DNA of 35,877 nt. Origin: Eubacteriales bacterium (GTDB lineage: Bacteria > Bacillota > Clostridia > Oscillospirales > CAG-272). Numbering within the stretch: position 1 is the first letter of the stretch; each line of letters starts with the position of its first letter. Location of the stretch: the NCBI GenBank assembly GCA_018383975.1, contig JAHAZT010000021.1, positions 1 through 35,877 of the forward strand, in the 5' to 3' direction. The notes under the pieces are model-generated. The model searched no databases, had not been told where the DNA came from, and saw nothing but the letters and a program-made list of their open reading frames with translations. The translations under genes and the position numbers were made by a program. This document shows, piece after piece, positions 21,675 through 30,358 of this stretch.

Positions 21675-21802
21675 CGGATTTGGCATCCGCACCATGTACA
21701 AAAAAACGGCGGTTTTTTGTGAATTTCGCTCATACAGTCCGCCGTTTCCGCAAAATAAACGTCAAAATCCGCCCGCAAATTCAAAATAAATCGTCAACCG
21801 AA

Positions 21803-21831
21803 TTGACAACAGCCCGCGCTTGGGTTATAAT
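21803..21831 (+). promoter_or_regulatory. Promoter for nusB and the downstream cluster
   Basis: TTGACA (21803-21808), 17-nt spacer, TATAAT (21826-21831). Confidence 0.8.
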
Positions 21832-21868
21832 TTATTCTGTGAATATATTTAATCGGAAGGTAGAAACA

Positions 21869-22273
21869 ATGCAGAACATTTCAAGGAGAGCCGCAAGAGA
21901 ATGTGCGCTTAAAGCGCTGTACGGCTTTGAATTTTCAAGAGAGGCAGACCCTGCCGACTTTTTTGAGCTTTCGTGCTCCGAATTTGAAACGGCGTCGGAC
22001 GAATTTTCAAAAAAGCTGTTTATGACAGCCGCCTCCAATCTCGACGCAATCGACGAAACAATAGCGCGCAACGCAAAGGGCTGGAAGGCGGAGAGACTCT
22101 CAAAAATGACGCTCTCCATTCTCCGTCTCTGCGTGTGCGAGATGAAATATTTTGATGACATTCCCTCCGCCGTATCCATGAACGAGGCGGTTGAGCTTGC
22201 GAAAATCTATGACGGCGACGACGCTCCCTCGTTTATAAACGGCATAGTGAACGCCGTTTCAAAATCGCTATGA
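21869..22273 (+). CDS. nusB: Transcription antitermination factor NusB
   Basis: SRRAARECALKALYGFEF...LSILRLCVCEMKYFDDIPSAVSMNEAVELAKIYDGDDAPSFINGIVNAV. Start ATG 21869 follows the promoter and GGAAGG. Confidence 0.93.
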   Translation: MQNISRRAARECALKALYGFEFSREADPADFFELSCSEFETASDEFSKKLFMTAASNLDAIDETIARNAKGWKAERLSKMTLSILRLCVCEMKYFDDIPSAVSMNEAVELAKIYDGDDAPSFINGIVNAVSKSL

Positions 22274-23211
22274 ACATTCTCGGAATAGATACAAGCAATT
22301 ATACAACCTCCGTTTCGGTGGTTTCGGATACGGGCTTCCGTCACGAAAGACAGATACTTGAGGTGGCGGACGGAGAGCGTGGACTTAGGCAGAGCAACGC
22401 TCTCTTTTTGCATACGAAAAATCTTCCGGTTTTAATGGAAAAACTCGCTCCCATCGGCACAATCGACGCCGTCGCGTACAGCGACAGACCGCGTGACGAG
22501 GAGGGCTCGTATATGCCGTGCTTTCTCGCCGGAGAGGCTGTCGCAAGGTCGGTTGCGGCGGCTCTGAACGTCCCCGCTCTGCGGTTTTCTCATCAGGCGG
22601 GACACATAATGGCGGCGGCAAAAACCTGCGAAAATCCCGAAATTATCGGCTCGCCGTTCCTCTGCTATCACGTTTCCGGCGGCACGACGGAGCTCGTTCT
22701 GGCACAGCCAGACGACACGCTCGGCTTTGCCGTAAAAATCGTCGGCGGCACGACGGATATAAGCGCGGGACAGCTCATCGACCGCGCGGGCGTGCTTATG
22801 GGGCTGAAATTTCCCTGCGGAGGAGAACTCGAAAAGCTGGCAGCCGACACGGAAAAACAAAAGGTGAAAATATCCGCAGTCGGAGCGAAATGCAATTTTT
22901 CCGGCGCGGAAAACAAGGTTATAAAGGCGCTGCACGACGGGAAAAGCAAATCCGAAGTTGCGCGCTATGCGCTCGACTACTGCGCGGAGTCCCTTATTGC
23001 ATCGGTTGACGCTGCAAGAAAAGAGTTGGGAGAATTCCCCGTCCTGTTTGCGGGCGGCGTTATGCGGAACGCAATTATCCGATCGGAGCTTGAAAAAAGA
23101 CTCGAAAATATATATTTCGGCTCGGTTGAGCTCTCGTCGGACAATTCCGTCGGCACGGCGTGGCTCGGCAAAGAAAAGCTCGAAAGGAGCGGCAAATGGA
23201 ACGGCAGATAA
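22270..23211 (+). CDS. TsaD/Kae1-like protein (divergent O-sialoglycoprotein endopeptidase-like paralog)
   Basis: MNILGIDTSNYTTSVSVV, SHQAGHIMAA (HxxxH), VSGGTTELVL, FAGGVMRNAIIRSELEKR correspond to the ASKHA and metal motifs of TsaD, but the protein is divergent. Confidence 0.82.
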   Translation: MNILGIDTSNYTTSVSVVSDTGFRHERQILEVADGERGLRQSNALFLHTKNLPVLMEKLAPIGTIDAVAYSDRPRDEEGSYMPCFLAGEAVARSVAAALNVPALRFSHQAGHIMAAAKTCENPEIIGSPFLCYHVSGGTTELVLAQPDDTLGFAVKIVGGTTDISAGQLIDRAGVLMGLKFPCGGELEKLAADTEKQKVKISAVGAKCNFSGAENKVIKALHDGKSKSEVARYALDYCAESLIASVDAARKELGEFPVLFAGGVMRNAIIRSELEKRLENIYFGSVELSSDNSVGTAWLGKEKLERSGKWNGR

Positions 23212-24419
23212 TTTCCGTTACGGAACTTAATTTATATATAAAAGCCAAACTGGACGGCGACCCGCTTCTCTCCGGACTGCTCGTCCGCGGCGAAATTTCA
23301 AATTTCAAGCGGTATTCAAGCGGTCATTGCTATTTCACCTTAAAGGACGCCGGCGGAGCCGTTCGTGCCGTTATGTTCAATTCGTCTGCGCAGAGACTGA
23401 AATTCGACCCGACGGACGGAATGAGGGTCATAGCGGGCGGCAGGGCTTCCGTTTATGAACGGGACGGTCAATACCAACTGTACATTACATCGCTTGAGCC
23501 GGAAGGGGTCGGCGCGCTTCATCTTGCGTATGAACAGCTTAAAGAAAAGCTGGCAGGCGAAGGACTTTTCGATGAGTCGATCAAAAAGCCCGTTCCCCGC
23601 TATCCGAAACGTATCGGCGTCATCACATCGCCGACGGGAGCGGCTGTCCGCGACATAATAAATATTGCGGGCAGGAGATTTCCTCTTGCGGAGATCTGCG
23701 TTTATCCTGCGGTCGTTCAGGGAGAAGGCTCCGTGCCGACTCTCCTTGCAGGGCTTGAATATTTCGGTTTTACGTCACCTGCCGACGTAATAATCATCGG
23801 GCGGGGCGGCGGCTCGATTGAAGACCTCTGGTCTTTCAACAGCGAAGATCTCGCAAGAAAAATACGCTCCTCTCCCGTGCCTGTGATATCGGCAGTCGGG
23901 CATGAAACAGACTTTACAATCTGCGATTTTGCAGCCGATATGCGTGCGCCGACGCCCTCTGCGGCAGCGGAGTGTGCAACGCCGGATAAAAGCGAAATCA
24001 TTACTTTGCTCTCTTCGCAGTCGGCGCATATGCGAAAAGCAGTGCAAAGACGGGTTGACATTATGCGCGAACGTCTGGAAAGGGTTTCTTCATCGAATAT
24101 GATGAAAAACCCGATGAATTTCATAGATGACAGACGCATTTATCTCGATACGCTTTCCGAAAAAATCGTCGCCGGAGCGCAAGCTGGCATCGAAAACAAA
24201 AGGTTGTCGCTGCGCGGAGTCGCCGCCGCACTCGGCGCGTTGAATCCGCTGGCGGTACTCTCAAGGGGCTACGGAGCCGTCTTTTCCGGGAGCGGCTCGC
24301 TCATAAAAAGCACGGACGATATAAAAATCGGAGAAACACTCAAAATAAAAATTTCCGACGGCGAAATCGACGCCGCCGTTACGGGAAAACGTCACAAAGG
24401 AGGAAAAAATAATGGCTGA
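23196..24419 (+). CDS. xseA: Exodeoxyribonuclease VII large subunit
   Basis: ISVTELNLYIKAKLDGDPLLSGLLVRGEISNFKRYSSGHCYFTLKD...RIGVITSPTGAAVRDI...GRGGGSIEDLWSFNSEDLAR. ATG 23196 with AAAGGAG upstream. Confidence 0.96.
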   Translation: MERQIISVTELNLYIKAKLDGDPLLSGLLVRGEISNFKRYSSGHCYFTLKDAGGAVRAVMFNSSAQRLKFDPTDGMRVIAGGRASVYERDGQYQLYITSLEPEGVGALHLAYEQLKEKLAGEGLFDESIKKPVPRYPKRIGVITSPTGAAVRDIINIAGRRFPLAEICVYPAVVQGEGSVPTLLAGLEYFGFTSPADVIIIGRGGGSIEDLWSFNSEDLARKIRSSPVPVISAVGHETDFTICDFAADMRAPTPSAAAECATPDKSEIITLLSSQSAHMRKAVQRRVDIMRERLERVSSSNMMKNPMNFIDDRRIYLDTLSEKIVAGAQAGIENKRLSLRGVAAALGALNPLAVLSRGYGAVFSGSGSLIKSTDDIKIGETLKIKISDGEIDAAVTGKRHKGGKNNG

Positions 24420-24630
24420 AAAGAAAATGAGCTTTGAGGAAGCTCTTGCAAGGCTTGAAGAAATAGTCGGCGAGATGGACAGCGGCAAAGCCGAGCTTGA
24501 CAAGCTGCTTGAGCTTTTTGAAGAAGGCACGACGCTCGTCCGCAAATGCAAAAAAGAACTCGACAACGCCGAAAAAAAGATAAAGCTCGTAACGGAGGAC
24601 GGGGAAACGGACTTTCCCCCTATGAAATAA
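24412..24630 (+). CDS. xseB: Exodeoxyribonuclease VII small subunit
   Basis: MSFEEALARLEEIVGEMDSGKAELDKLLELFEEGTTLVRKCKKELDNAEKKI. Confidence 0.94.
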   Translation: MAEKKMSFEEALARLEEIVGEMDSGKAELDKLLELFEEGTTLVRKCKKELDNAEKKIKLVTEDGETDFPPMK

Positions 24631-25517
24631 TGGATATACGCACAAAAATGAGCGAATACGCGGAAAAGGTCACGGCGGAGCTTGAGAAATACCTCGCAAC
24701 CCCCGACCCCGACCTTGAAACGCTCTATTCTTCGATGAGATACAGCGCACTTTCCGGCGGAAAAAGAATACGTCCATTTCTCTGCGACGCCTTCTGCCGA
24801 CTTTTCGGCGGCAATGCCGAAGCGGCAATGCCGTTTGCCTGCGCCATCGAAATGGTACACGCATCCTCCCTTGTCCACGACGATATGCCCTGTATGGACA
24901 ACGACGATCTCCGTCGCGGCAAGCCGACAAATCACAAGGTCTACGGGGAGGATATTGCCCTTCTCTGCGGCGACGCATTGATAACACGGGGATACGAGAT
25001 TGCGGCGCTCAACCGCTTCGTTTCGCCGGAAGCGGCGAGAAGCGCCGTCGCAATGCTGACAAGGCTCGCAGGCGCAACGGGAATGATGGGCGGACAGGAG
25101 ATTGACCTGCTCGGCGAGAAAACAAAGCCCGATTTTCCGCTGCTTCTCAAAATGCACGACAAAAAAACCGGCGCGCTGATGAAGGCGTCCGTCCTGCTAG
25201 GCTGTCATGCGGCGGAAATAACGGACGAGAGCGACCCCCGCTCCGTCGCCGCCGTAAAATATGCAAGCGGTATCGGCACGGCTTTTCAGATAATAGACGA
25301 TATTCTTGACGTTGAAGGCGACCCCGCCCTGCTCGGCAAAGCCACCCATGCGGACGCCGCCGAGGGCAAGACGACGTTTATATCGTTTATGTCCGTCGAA
25401 GATGCAAGAAAATACGCAAAAAAGCTGACAGACTCCGCCATAGACGCGATAAGGTCATATGACGGCTCCGATGACCTCATCTCCCTTGCGGAATTTCTTC
25501 TTTTGAGAAACAAATAA
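24630..25517 (+). CDS. ispA: Polyprenyl (farnesyl/geranylgeranyl) diphosphate synthase
   Basis: SGGKRIRPFLCDAF, SSLVHDDMPCMDNDDLRRGKPTNH (DDxxxD) and FQIIDDILD. ATG 24630 overlaps the xseB stop (TAATG); the track start 24546 is inside xseB. Confidence 0.93.
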   Translation: MDIRTKMSEYAEKVTAELEKYLATPDPDLETLYSSMRYSALSGGKRIRPFLCDAFCRLFGGNAEAAMPFACAIEMVHASSLVHDDMPCMDNDDLRRGKPTNHKVYGEDIALLCGDALITRGYEIAALNRFVSPEAARSAVAMLTRLAGATGMMGGQEIDLLGEKTKPDFPLLLKMHDKKTGALMKASVLLGCHAAEITDESDPRSVAAVKYASGIGTAFQIIDDILDVEGDPALLGKATHADAAEGKTTFISFMSVEDARKYAKKLTDSAIDAIRSYDGSDDLISLAEFLLLRNK

Positions 25518-25519
25518 CG

Positions 25520-25560
25520 AAATCACCCCTTTTTCATAAGATAAAAAGGGGTGATTTTTT
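25520..25560 (+). terminator. Intrinsic-terminator-like hairpin between ispA and yunB
   Basis: AAATCACCCCTTTTT-CATAAGAT-AAAAAGGGGTGATTT followed by TTT: perfect 15-bp stem. Confidence 0.8.
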
Positions 25561-26199
25561 ATGGAATGTACTTTTCGCAAACGAAAAAAGGGGAAGAAAA
25601 TTCTCATTTTCCTTGCGTGCGTTATGATATTTGCCGTCTTCTCCGTCATATACCTCAATCATAAGCTCGACCCGCTCGTATGCGCCGCCGCAACACCGCA
25701 GATAAAAGCGGAAATGACGCGCGTCATAAACGAGGCAATAAGCGAAGCGATGACCGGATATGAGGAAAAACTCGTCAGCATCAGATACGGCACGGACGGG
25801 AAAATTCTCTCAATAGAAACCGACAGCACAAAAATAAATCTTCTCCGCGCGCTCGTCACGGAGAAGATAAACGAAAAAATCAAGGCATACGGAGAATACG
25901 GCGTCACGATTTCCCTTTCAAACATTCTTGATGACGAAATCATCCTCGGCAGGTTTCCGTCCATGAGAATTCCGGCAAGCGTTGAGCCAAGCGGCAGCGC
26001 GGAGACGACCGTCAAAAGCTCGCTTGCGTCGGCAGGGATAAATCAGAGTCTGCACAAAATAACGCTCTCCGTCCGCGTCAGCGTGACGGCAATGCTGCTT
26101 ATATCAACGGTCGACGTCGACACGGAGACGGACGTCTGTATTGCGGAAACTGTAATAATCGGCGATGTACCGAAGGTTTTTCTCGGAGGAAAAAATTAA
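25561..26199 (+). CDS. yunB: Sporulation protein YunB
   Basis: Single N-terminal TM; LDPLVCAAATPQIKAEMTRVINEAI...VSIRYGTDGKILSIETDSTKINLLRALVTEKI, G..LSNILDDEIILGRFPSMRI match YunB. Confidence 0.9.
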   Translation: MECTFRKRKKGKKILIFLACVMIFAVFSVIYLNHKLDPLVCAAATPQIKAEMTRVINEAISEAMTGYEEKLVSIRYGTDGKILSIETDSTKINLLRALVTEKINEKIKAYGEYGVTISLSNILDDEIILGRFPSMRIPASVEPSGSAETTVKSSLASAGINQSLHKITLSVRVSVTAMLLISTVDVDTETDVCIAETVIIGDVPKVFLGGKN

Positions 26200-27080
26200 A
26201 CGCCGGTATAGTCAAAGTCGGGGATAAAGCTCTCATCCGCGGCAGCGCCTTCCTGAACATACGCAAGAGAAATGCCGATTTTGTCCGCATGATCGACGAC
26301 CTTTGAATATTCGTATTTCGTCAGCTTCCGGCAAAGCTCGGGATAGCCTGAAAGGCGGGCTTTGTCCGGCGTGAACTGGCTCATTATGCTTATGACGATG
26401 TCATCCCCGTATTCGGAATGAAGATAATCCATTATGCGGATCGAATCGTCCGTGCAGCCGGGCAGAACGAGATGGCGGACAACAACTCCGCTCTTCATCA
26501 GCCCGTTTTCGATTACGGGACGTCCCTTTGTGCGCACCATTTCTGCAAGCGCAGACTTTGCAAATTCGGGATAATCCCTTGCCGTGGAATACTTTTCGGC
26601 AAGCGAAGATGACATATATTTGAAGTCTGTCAGATAAATGTCGACTGTTTTATCAAGCGAGGTTATCATCTCGGATTTTTCGTATCCGCCCGTGTTCCAT
26701 ACAACGGGAAGGTCAAGTCCCTTTGACCTTGCGTCGGCGACGGCGCGCTTTATCTGCTCTGAAAAGTGCGTAGGCGTGACAAGGTTTATATTGCACGCGC
26801 CCTTTTCTTTCAGCTCAAAGAATATTTCGCAAAGGCGCTCCTCCGTCACCTCCCTGCCGACCTCGCCGCGCGAAATGCCGTAATTCTGGCAATACACGCA
26901 ACGGAGATTACACCCCGAAAAGAACACCGTTCCCGACCCTTTTTCACCCGATATGCATGGCTCCTCCCAATAGTGAAGCGCGGCACGGGCAAGGCGAACG
27001 GTGTTTTTTTCGCCGCAGAAGCCGGTTTTTATATTTCTGTCGACCCCGCACCCGCGGGGACAAATATTGCATTTTTCCAT
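26196..27080 (-). CDS. Radical SAM protein, pyruvate formate-lyase-activating-enzyme-like
   Basis: CNICPRGCGVDRNIKTGFCG N-terminal Cys cluster plus CNLRCVYCQNYGIS (CxxxCxxC). Confidence 0.88.
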   Translation of the reverse strand: MEKCNICPRGCGVDRNIKTGFCGEKNTVRLARAALHYWEEPCISGEKGSGTVFFSGCNLRCVYCQNYGISRGEVGREVTEERLCEIFFELKEKGACNINLVTPTHFSEQIKRAVADARSKGLDLPVVWNTGGYEKSEMITSLDKTVDIYLTDFKYMSSSLAEKYSTARDYPEFAKSALAEMVRTKGRPVIENGLMKSGVVVRHLVLPGCTDDSIRIMDYLHSEYGDDIVISIMSQFTPDKARLSGYPELCRKLTKYEYSKVVDHADKIGISLAYVQEGAAADESFIPDFDYTGV

Positions 27081-27081
27081 T

Positions 27082-27759
27082 TTATTTTATAACAAGTCCG
27101 CCGAGCGAAAGCGCATACATTATCTGCGCCGCAAAATATGTTGAAAGATTGAAAACATTCATTTTTGTCGTGTCCTTTTCTCCGAAAAGTATGAAAAGAA
27201 TTATAAAATCGGATATAAAGAACAGCACCGCGCCGATTGCAAGCGTCACCGCAAGTCCGCCGAGGACAGCCATAAGAATATAATATGCCATTGTTGCCGT
27301 CAGCAGGGAGGCATATATCGCCGAGGGATAAAAAAGCTCGCCGAAGTTCATATTTTTGCGGACGGCAAAGAGCACCGCAAACGCAGTCACAGCGCCGAAG
27401 GCAAGAGAAATTCCGAAATACAATATATGAAATCCGCAGGCGACAGTTACCGCGCAGAACACGGCAATATGCTCGATTGCGAACGCCGCCATTCCGAGCG
27501 GAAGAAACGCCTTCTCCTCCGGACAGACGTGCGAAGCGTCAAGAAAAATATCGCCGACCATTCCGAGCACAAGCCCGAAAAGCATTATCAGTCCGGCATT
27601 CGCGGGCGATTTTGAAACCATTACAAATCCCAGCGAAACAAAGCTCAACGCCGCAATGGCTTTTGTCGCCGTGACGATTCCTCCCCGCCTTCTGACCTTG
27701 AAAAAGATAAAAATCGTTGCAAAGATTGCCGTCATCGCTATGAGAATATACTTAATCAT
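27082..27759 (-). CDS. YhhN-family (lysoplasmalogenase-like) membrane protein
   Basis: Multi-pass; LVLGMVGDIFLDAS...FLPLGMAAFAIEHIAVF matches the YhhN/TMEM86 pattern. Confidence 0.75.
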   Translation of the reverse strand: MIKYILIAMTAIFATIFIFFKVRRRGGIVTATKAIAALSFVSLGFVMVSKSPANAGLIMLFGLVLGMVGDIFLDASHVCPEEKAFLPLGMAAFAIEHIAVFCAVTVACGFHILYFGISLAFGAVTAFAVLFAVRKNMNFGELFYPSAIYASLLTATMAYYILMAVLGGLAVTLAIGAVLFFISDFIILFILFGEKDTTKMNVFNLSTYFAAQIMYALSLGGLVIK

Positions 27760-28067
27760 AAAATGTCCTCCGTTGAATTGTTTCCGTTCCGCAAACGCCT
27801 GCGTTTTTTTGCCGTTTCCGGCCCGACAGTTGCGGAGGTATCGGGTGCGGCACTTATAAATTATCTTTGCTTAATTATATCACGGATATTCCGTTTTATC
27901 AATGACTTTTTTCCATAGCACGGCAAATCCCCCGCGGAAACGCGGAGGATTTGTGTACGTCGGCTTGTTGCGCCGTTTTCTTTCCGCGAATGATGGCTGA
28001 GACAGCGGCAGGCAGAGCAATCTTATGAATCTCTCCCTTTATAACGACGTTCCTTCCCGTGATATAA

Positions 28068-28478
28068 TCAATTGTTTTTTTCCTTTTCCAGACCGTCCAT
28101 CAGCTTCATGAGCGTCGGGAGAATACATCTGTCCCATTCTCTCATGCTCGGAATGGATATCTGTCCCTCCAGAAGTCCGAACGGAGTCTCCCATATGAAA
28201 AAGCCGTAGCTGTTCATCGGGTCGTCGTCTTCACGGACACAAAGCACAACGCTGAGCGTCCTGTCTCCCTTTGAGCAGGAGTATCTGCGGAATTTCGGGT
28301 CGTCGCGACATCGATCGAAGCAGTCAAGTCCGCTTTCAAAGCTGAAAAGGAATCTTTTCAGTTTGTCGTCGATAAATAAAAAGTTGCAGCCGTGAATATC
28401 CGTATCGGAAAAATAATCGGCATCGGAAAGAATAGGTATATAATAGCCGTCAAACTTTCTTTTCTCTTTCGTGAGCAT
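28068..28478 (-). CDS. Hypothetical protein
   Basis: 136-aa ORF with AGGAGG close to the ATG; no family recognised. Confidence 0.6.
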   Translation of the reverse strand: MLTKEKRKFDGYYIPILSDADYFSDTDIHGCNFLFIDDKLKRFLFSFESGLDCFDRCRDDPKFRRYSCSKGDRTLSVVLCVREDDDPMNSYGFFIWETPFGLLEGQISIPSMREWDRCILPTLMKLMDGLEKEKNN

Positions 28479-28785
28479 CAGCCATCCTCCTGTTTACATA
28501 TCTTCAAAAGCCCATGTATACACCGCAGGAATATTTCTTTTGCGAATATACCTTTGCTCTTTGAGGTTATCATATTTTCCGGCGCTTGTCCCCACCCTTT
28601 TTGCCCAAACGGGTAGGAAAAGCGCAAAAAAATTTTTATTTTTTTGCATTTTCAGTCTCCACGCGCGGAATTTTCCTCCGTCGTCGGCAAAAATCCGGAA
28701 AAGCGCGCATCGCAATGCAAAAACAGGCAAGCCCCGCCGCGGCGTTTTCCGACAAATATTTTTCGGTTTCCCGCTTTTTTCGCTA

Positions 28786-28814
28786 TTGATTTATCAGCAT
28801 CCGTATGGTATAAT
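28786..28814 (+). promoter_or_regulatory. Promoter for the solute-binding lipoprotein gene
   Basis: TTGATT (28786-28791), 17-nt spacer, TATAAT (28809-28814). Confidence 0.65.
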
Positions 28815-28983
28815 GAAAGATACTCAAAAGGCAGAGTGCCGGCAGTATCCGCGCCGATTTGCAAAGGCTGCGTGCCGCTTACGATACATCATAGCCGTAC
28901 CCCGCATATCTCACCGCCCTTTTGCGAAAAGGACGGTAAAACAAAAATCAACCGAACTTCATTCAAAAGGAGGATACCCAAAA

Positions 28984-30315
28984 ATGAAAAAAACGCTTGC
29001 GCTGATTCTTGCCGCAACTTTTACCCTCTTTTGCCTTTCCGGCTGCGGAAAGCAGTCGCTGCTCAACCCCCGCGACCCCGTCGTGCTGACAATGTGGCAC
29101 ACCTACGGCGAGCAGACGGACTCCCCCATGAACCGGCTGATAGACGAATTCAATTCCACCGTCGGCAGAAAGCGCGGCGTCATCATAAAGACAACCCTCA
29201 TGACCGTCGCCGCAAAAATAAGCGACCGCCTTTCCGAGGCGCAGAGCGGTGCGGCGGGCACGGTACCCCTTCCCGACCTGTTTTTCTGTCACAACAACGA
29301 CGCGGCTGCGTTCGGTGCGGACAAGCTCCTTGATTGGAGCGAATACTTTTCGTCATCCGAAATTTCCGCCTTCGTTCCGGATTTTCTTGCGGACGGCAAG
29401 GTTGAAAGCCGTCTCTCCGTGCTTCCCGTTTCAAAGTCGACCCATGTGCTTTATCTCAGCGGAAGCGAATTCGACCGCTTTTCCGCATCGACGGGCGTAA
29501 CCTATGAAAGTCTTGCCACGTGGGACGGCTTCTTCTCCGCGGCTGAAAAATATTATGTATATTCGGGCGGAAAGCCCTTCTGCGCCTTTGACTATCTCCT
29601 CCGCGCAGTTGAACTCTATGCCGTTTCAAATGGAGCGGACGTCGATTCTTTCTATAAGGACGGCTGGTATGACTTCTCCTGCGAGGCTCTGAAATCGGCA
29701 TATCTGCGCTTTGCGGAGGCTATCGCAAAGGGATATATCGTCGTTGCGGATATGTATTCCAATACTCAGGTTATGACGGGCGAAACCCCCGCCGGCATGG
29801 GCTCTTCGGCAGGTATTCTCTATTACAACGACACCGTTACATATCCGGACAACACCTCCGAGCCGATGAAGCTCAAGGTCCGCCCCATGCCCTATGCGGA
29901 CAGCACAAAAAAGGTTGCTACGCAGGCGGGCGTCGGACTTTGCGCCGTCAGAACCGACGACAAAAAAGCGGAGGCGGCGTCTGTCTTTGCGCACTGGCTC
30001 ACCGAGGGCACGCGCAATCTTGACTTCGTTTCCGAAACGGGCTACATGCCCGTCACCGCCGAGGCTTACGCAAAGCTCGGCGAGCATAATTTCCGCGATG
30101 AGGGCTATCGCAATCTCTATGACGTTCTGAATACCGTCAAAAACGAATATACACTCCTGCGCGAGCCTGCATATACAGGCTATTACGGCAAAGTAAACGG
30201 GCTGTATGCGGAAATCCGCAAGGTGCAGTCGTCACTGCCGATGAGAGTCAAAGACGGCGAAAACGCCGCCGCGATTGCCGCGGAGCTCTGGGGACTGTTC
30301 CTCGAAGCGCAATAA
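28984..30315 (+). CDS. Extracellular solute-binding lipoprotein (family 1, sugar-type)
   Basis: MKKTLALILAATFTLFCLSGCGK lipobox; VVLTMWHTYGEQTDSPMNRLIDEFNSTVG...; AAGGAGG upstream of ATG 28984. The track ORF start at 28471 is an upstream extension. Confidence 0.9.
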   Translation: MKKTLALILAATFTLFCLSGCGKQSLLNPRDPVVLTMWHTYGEQTDSPMNRLIDEFNSTVGRKRGVIIKTTLMTVAAKISDRLSEAQSGAAGTVPLPDLFFCHNNDAAAFGADKLLDWSEYFSSSEISAFVPDFLADGKVESRLSVLPVSKSTHVLYLSGSEFDRFSASTGVTYESLATWDGFFSAAEKYYVYSGGKPFCAFDYLLRAVELYAVSNGADVDSFYKDGWYDFSCEALKSAYLRFAEAIAKGYIVVADMYSNTQVMTGETPAGMGSSAGILYYNDTVTYPDNTSEPMKLKVRPMPYADSTKKVATQAGVGLCAVRTDDKKAEAASVFAHWLTEGTRNLDFVSETGYMPVTAEAYAKLGEHNFRDEGYRNLYDVLNTVKNEYTLLREPAYTGYYGKVNGLYAEIRKVQSSLPMRVKDGENAAAIAAELWGLFLEAQ

Positions 30316-30358
30316 CGCGGAATGAAATGATACAAAGAAAAGGAAAGGAGGCGTCGGC

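Noticed and set aside
21702-21752. AAACGGCGG ... CCGCCGTTT inverted repeat between divergent promoters
   Set aside because: Short arms with a ~28-nt spacer; could be an operator but nothing else supports it.
28624-28647. AT-rich palindrome GCAAAAAAATTTTTATTTTTTTGC
   Set aside because: Homopolymer-driven inverted repeat in a low-complexity intergenic region; weak evidence for function.
28471-28983. N-terminal extension of the solute-binding protein ORF
   Set aside because: Contains a promoter and leader; a lipoprotein signal with SD begins at 28984.
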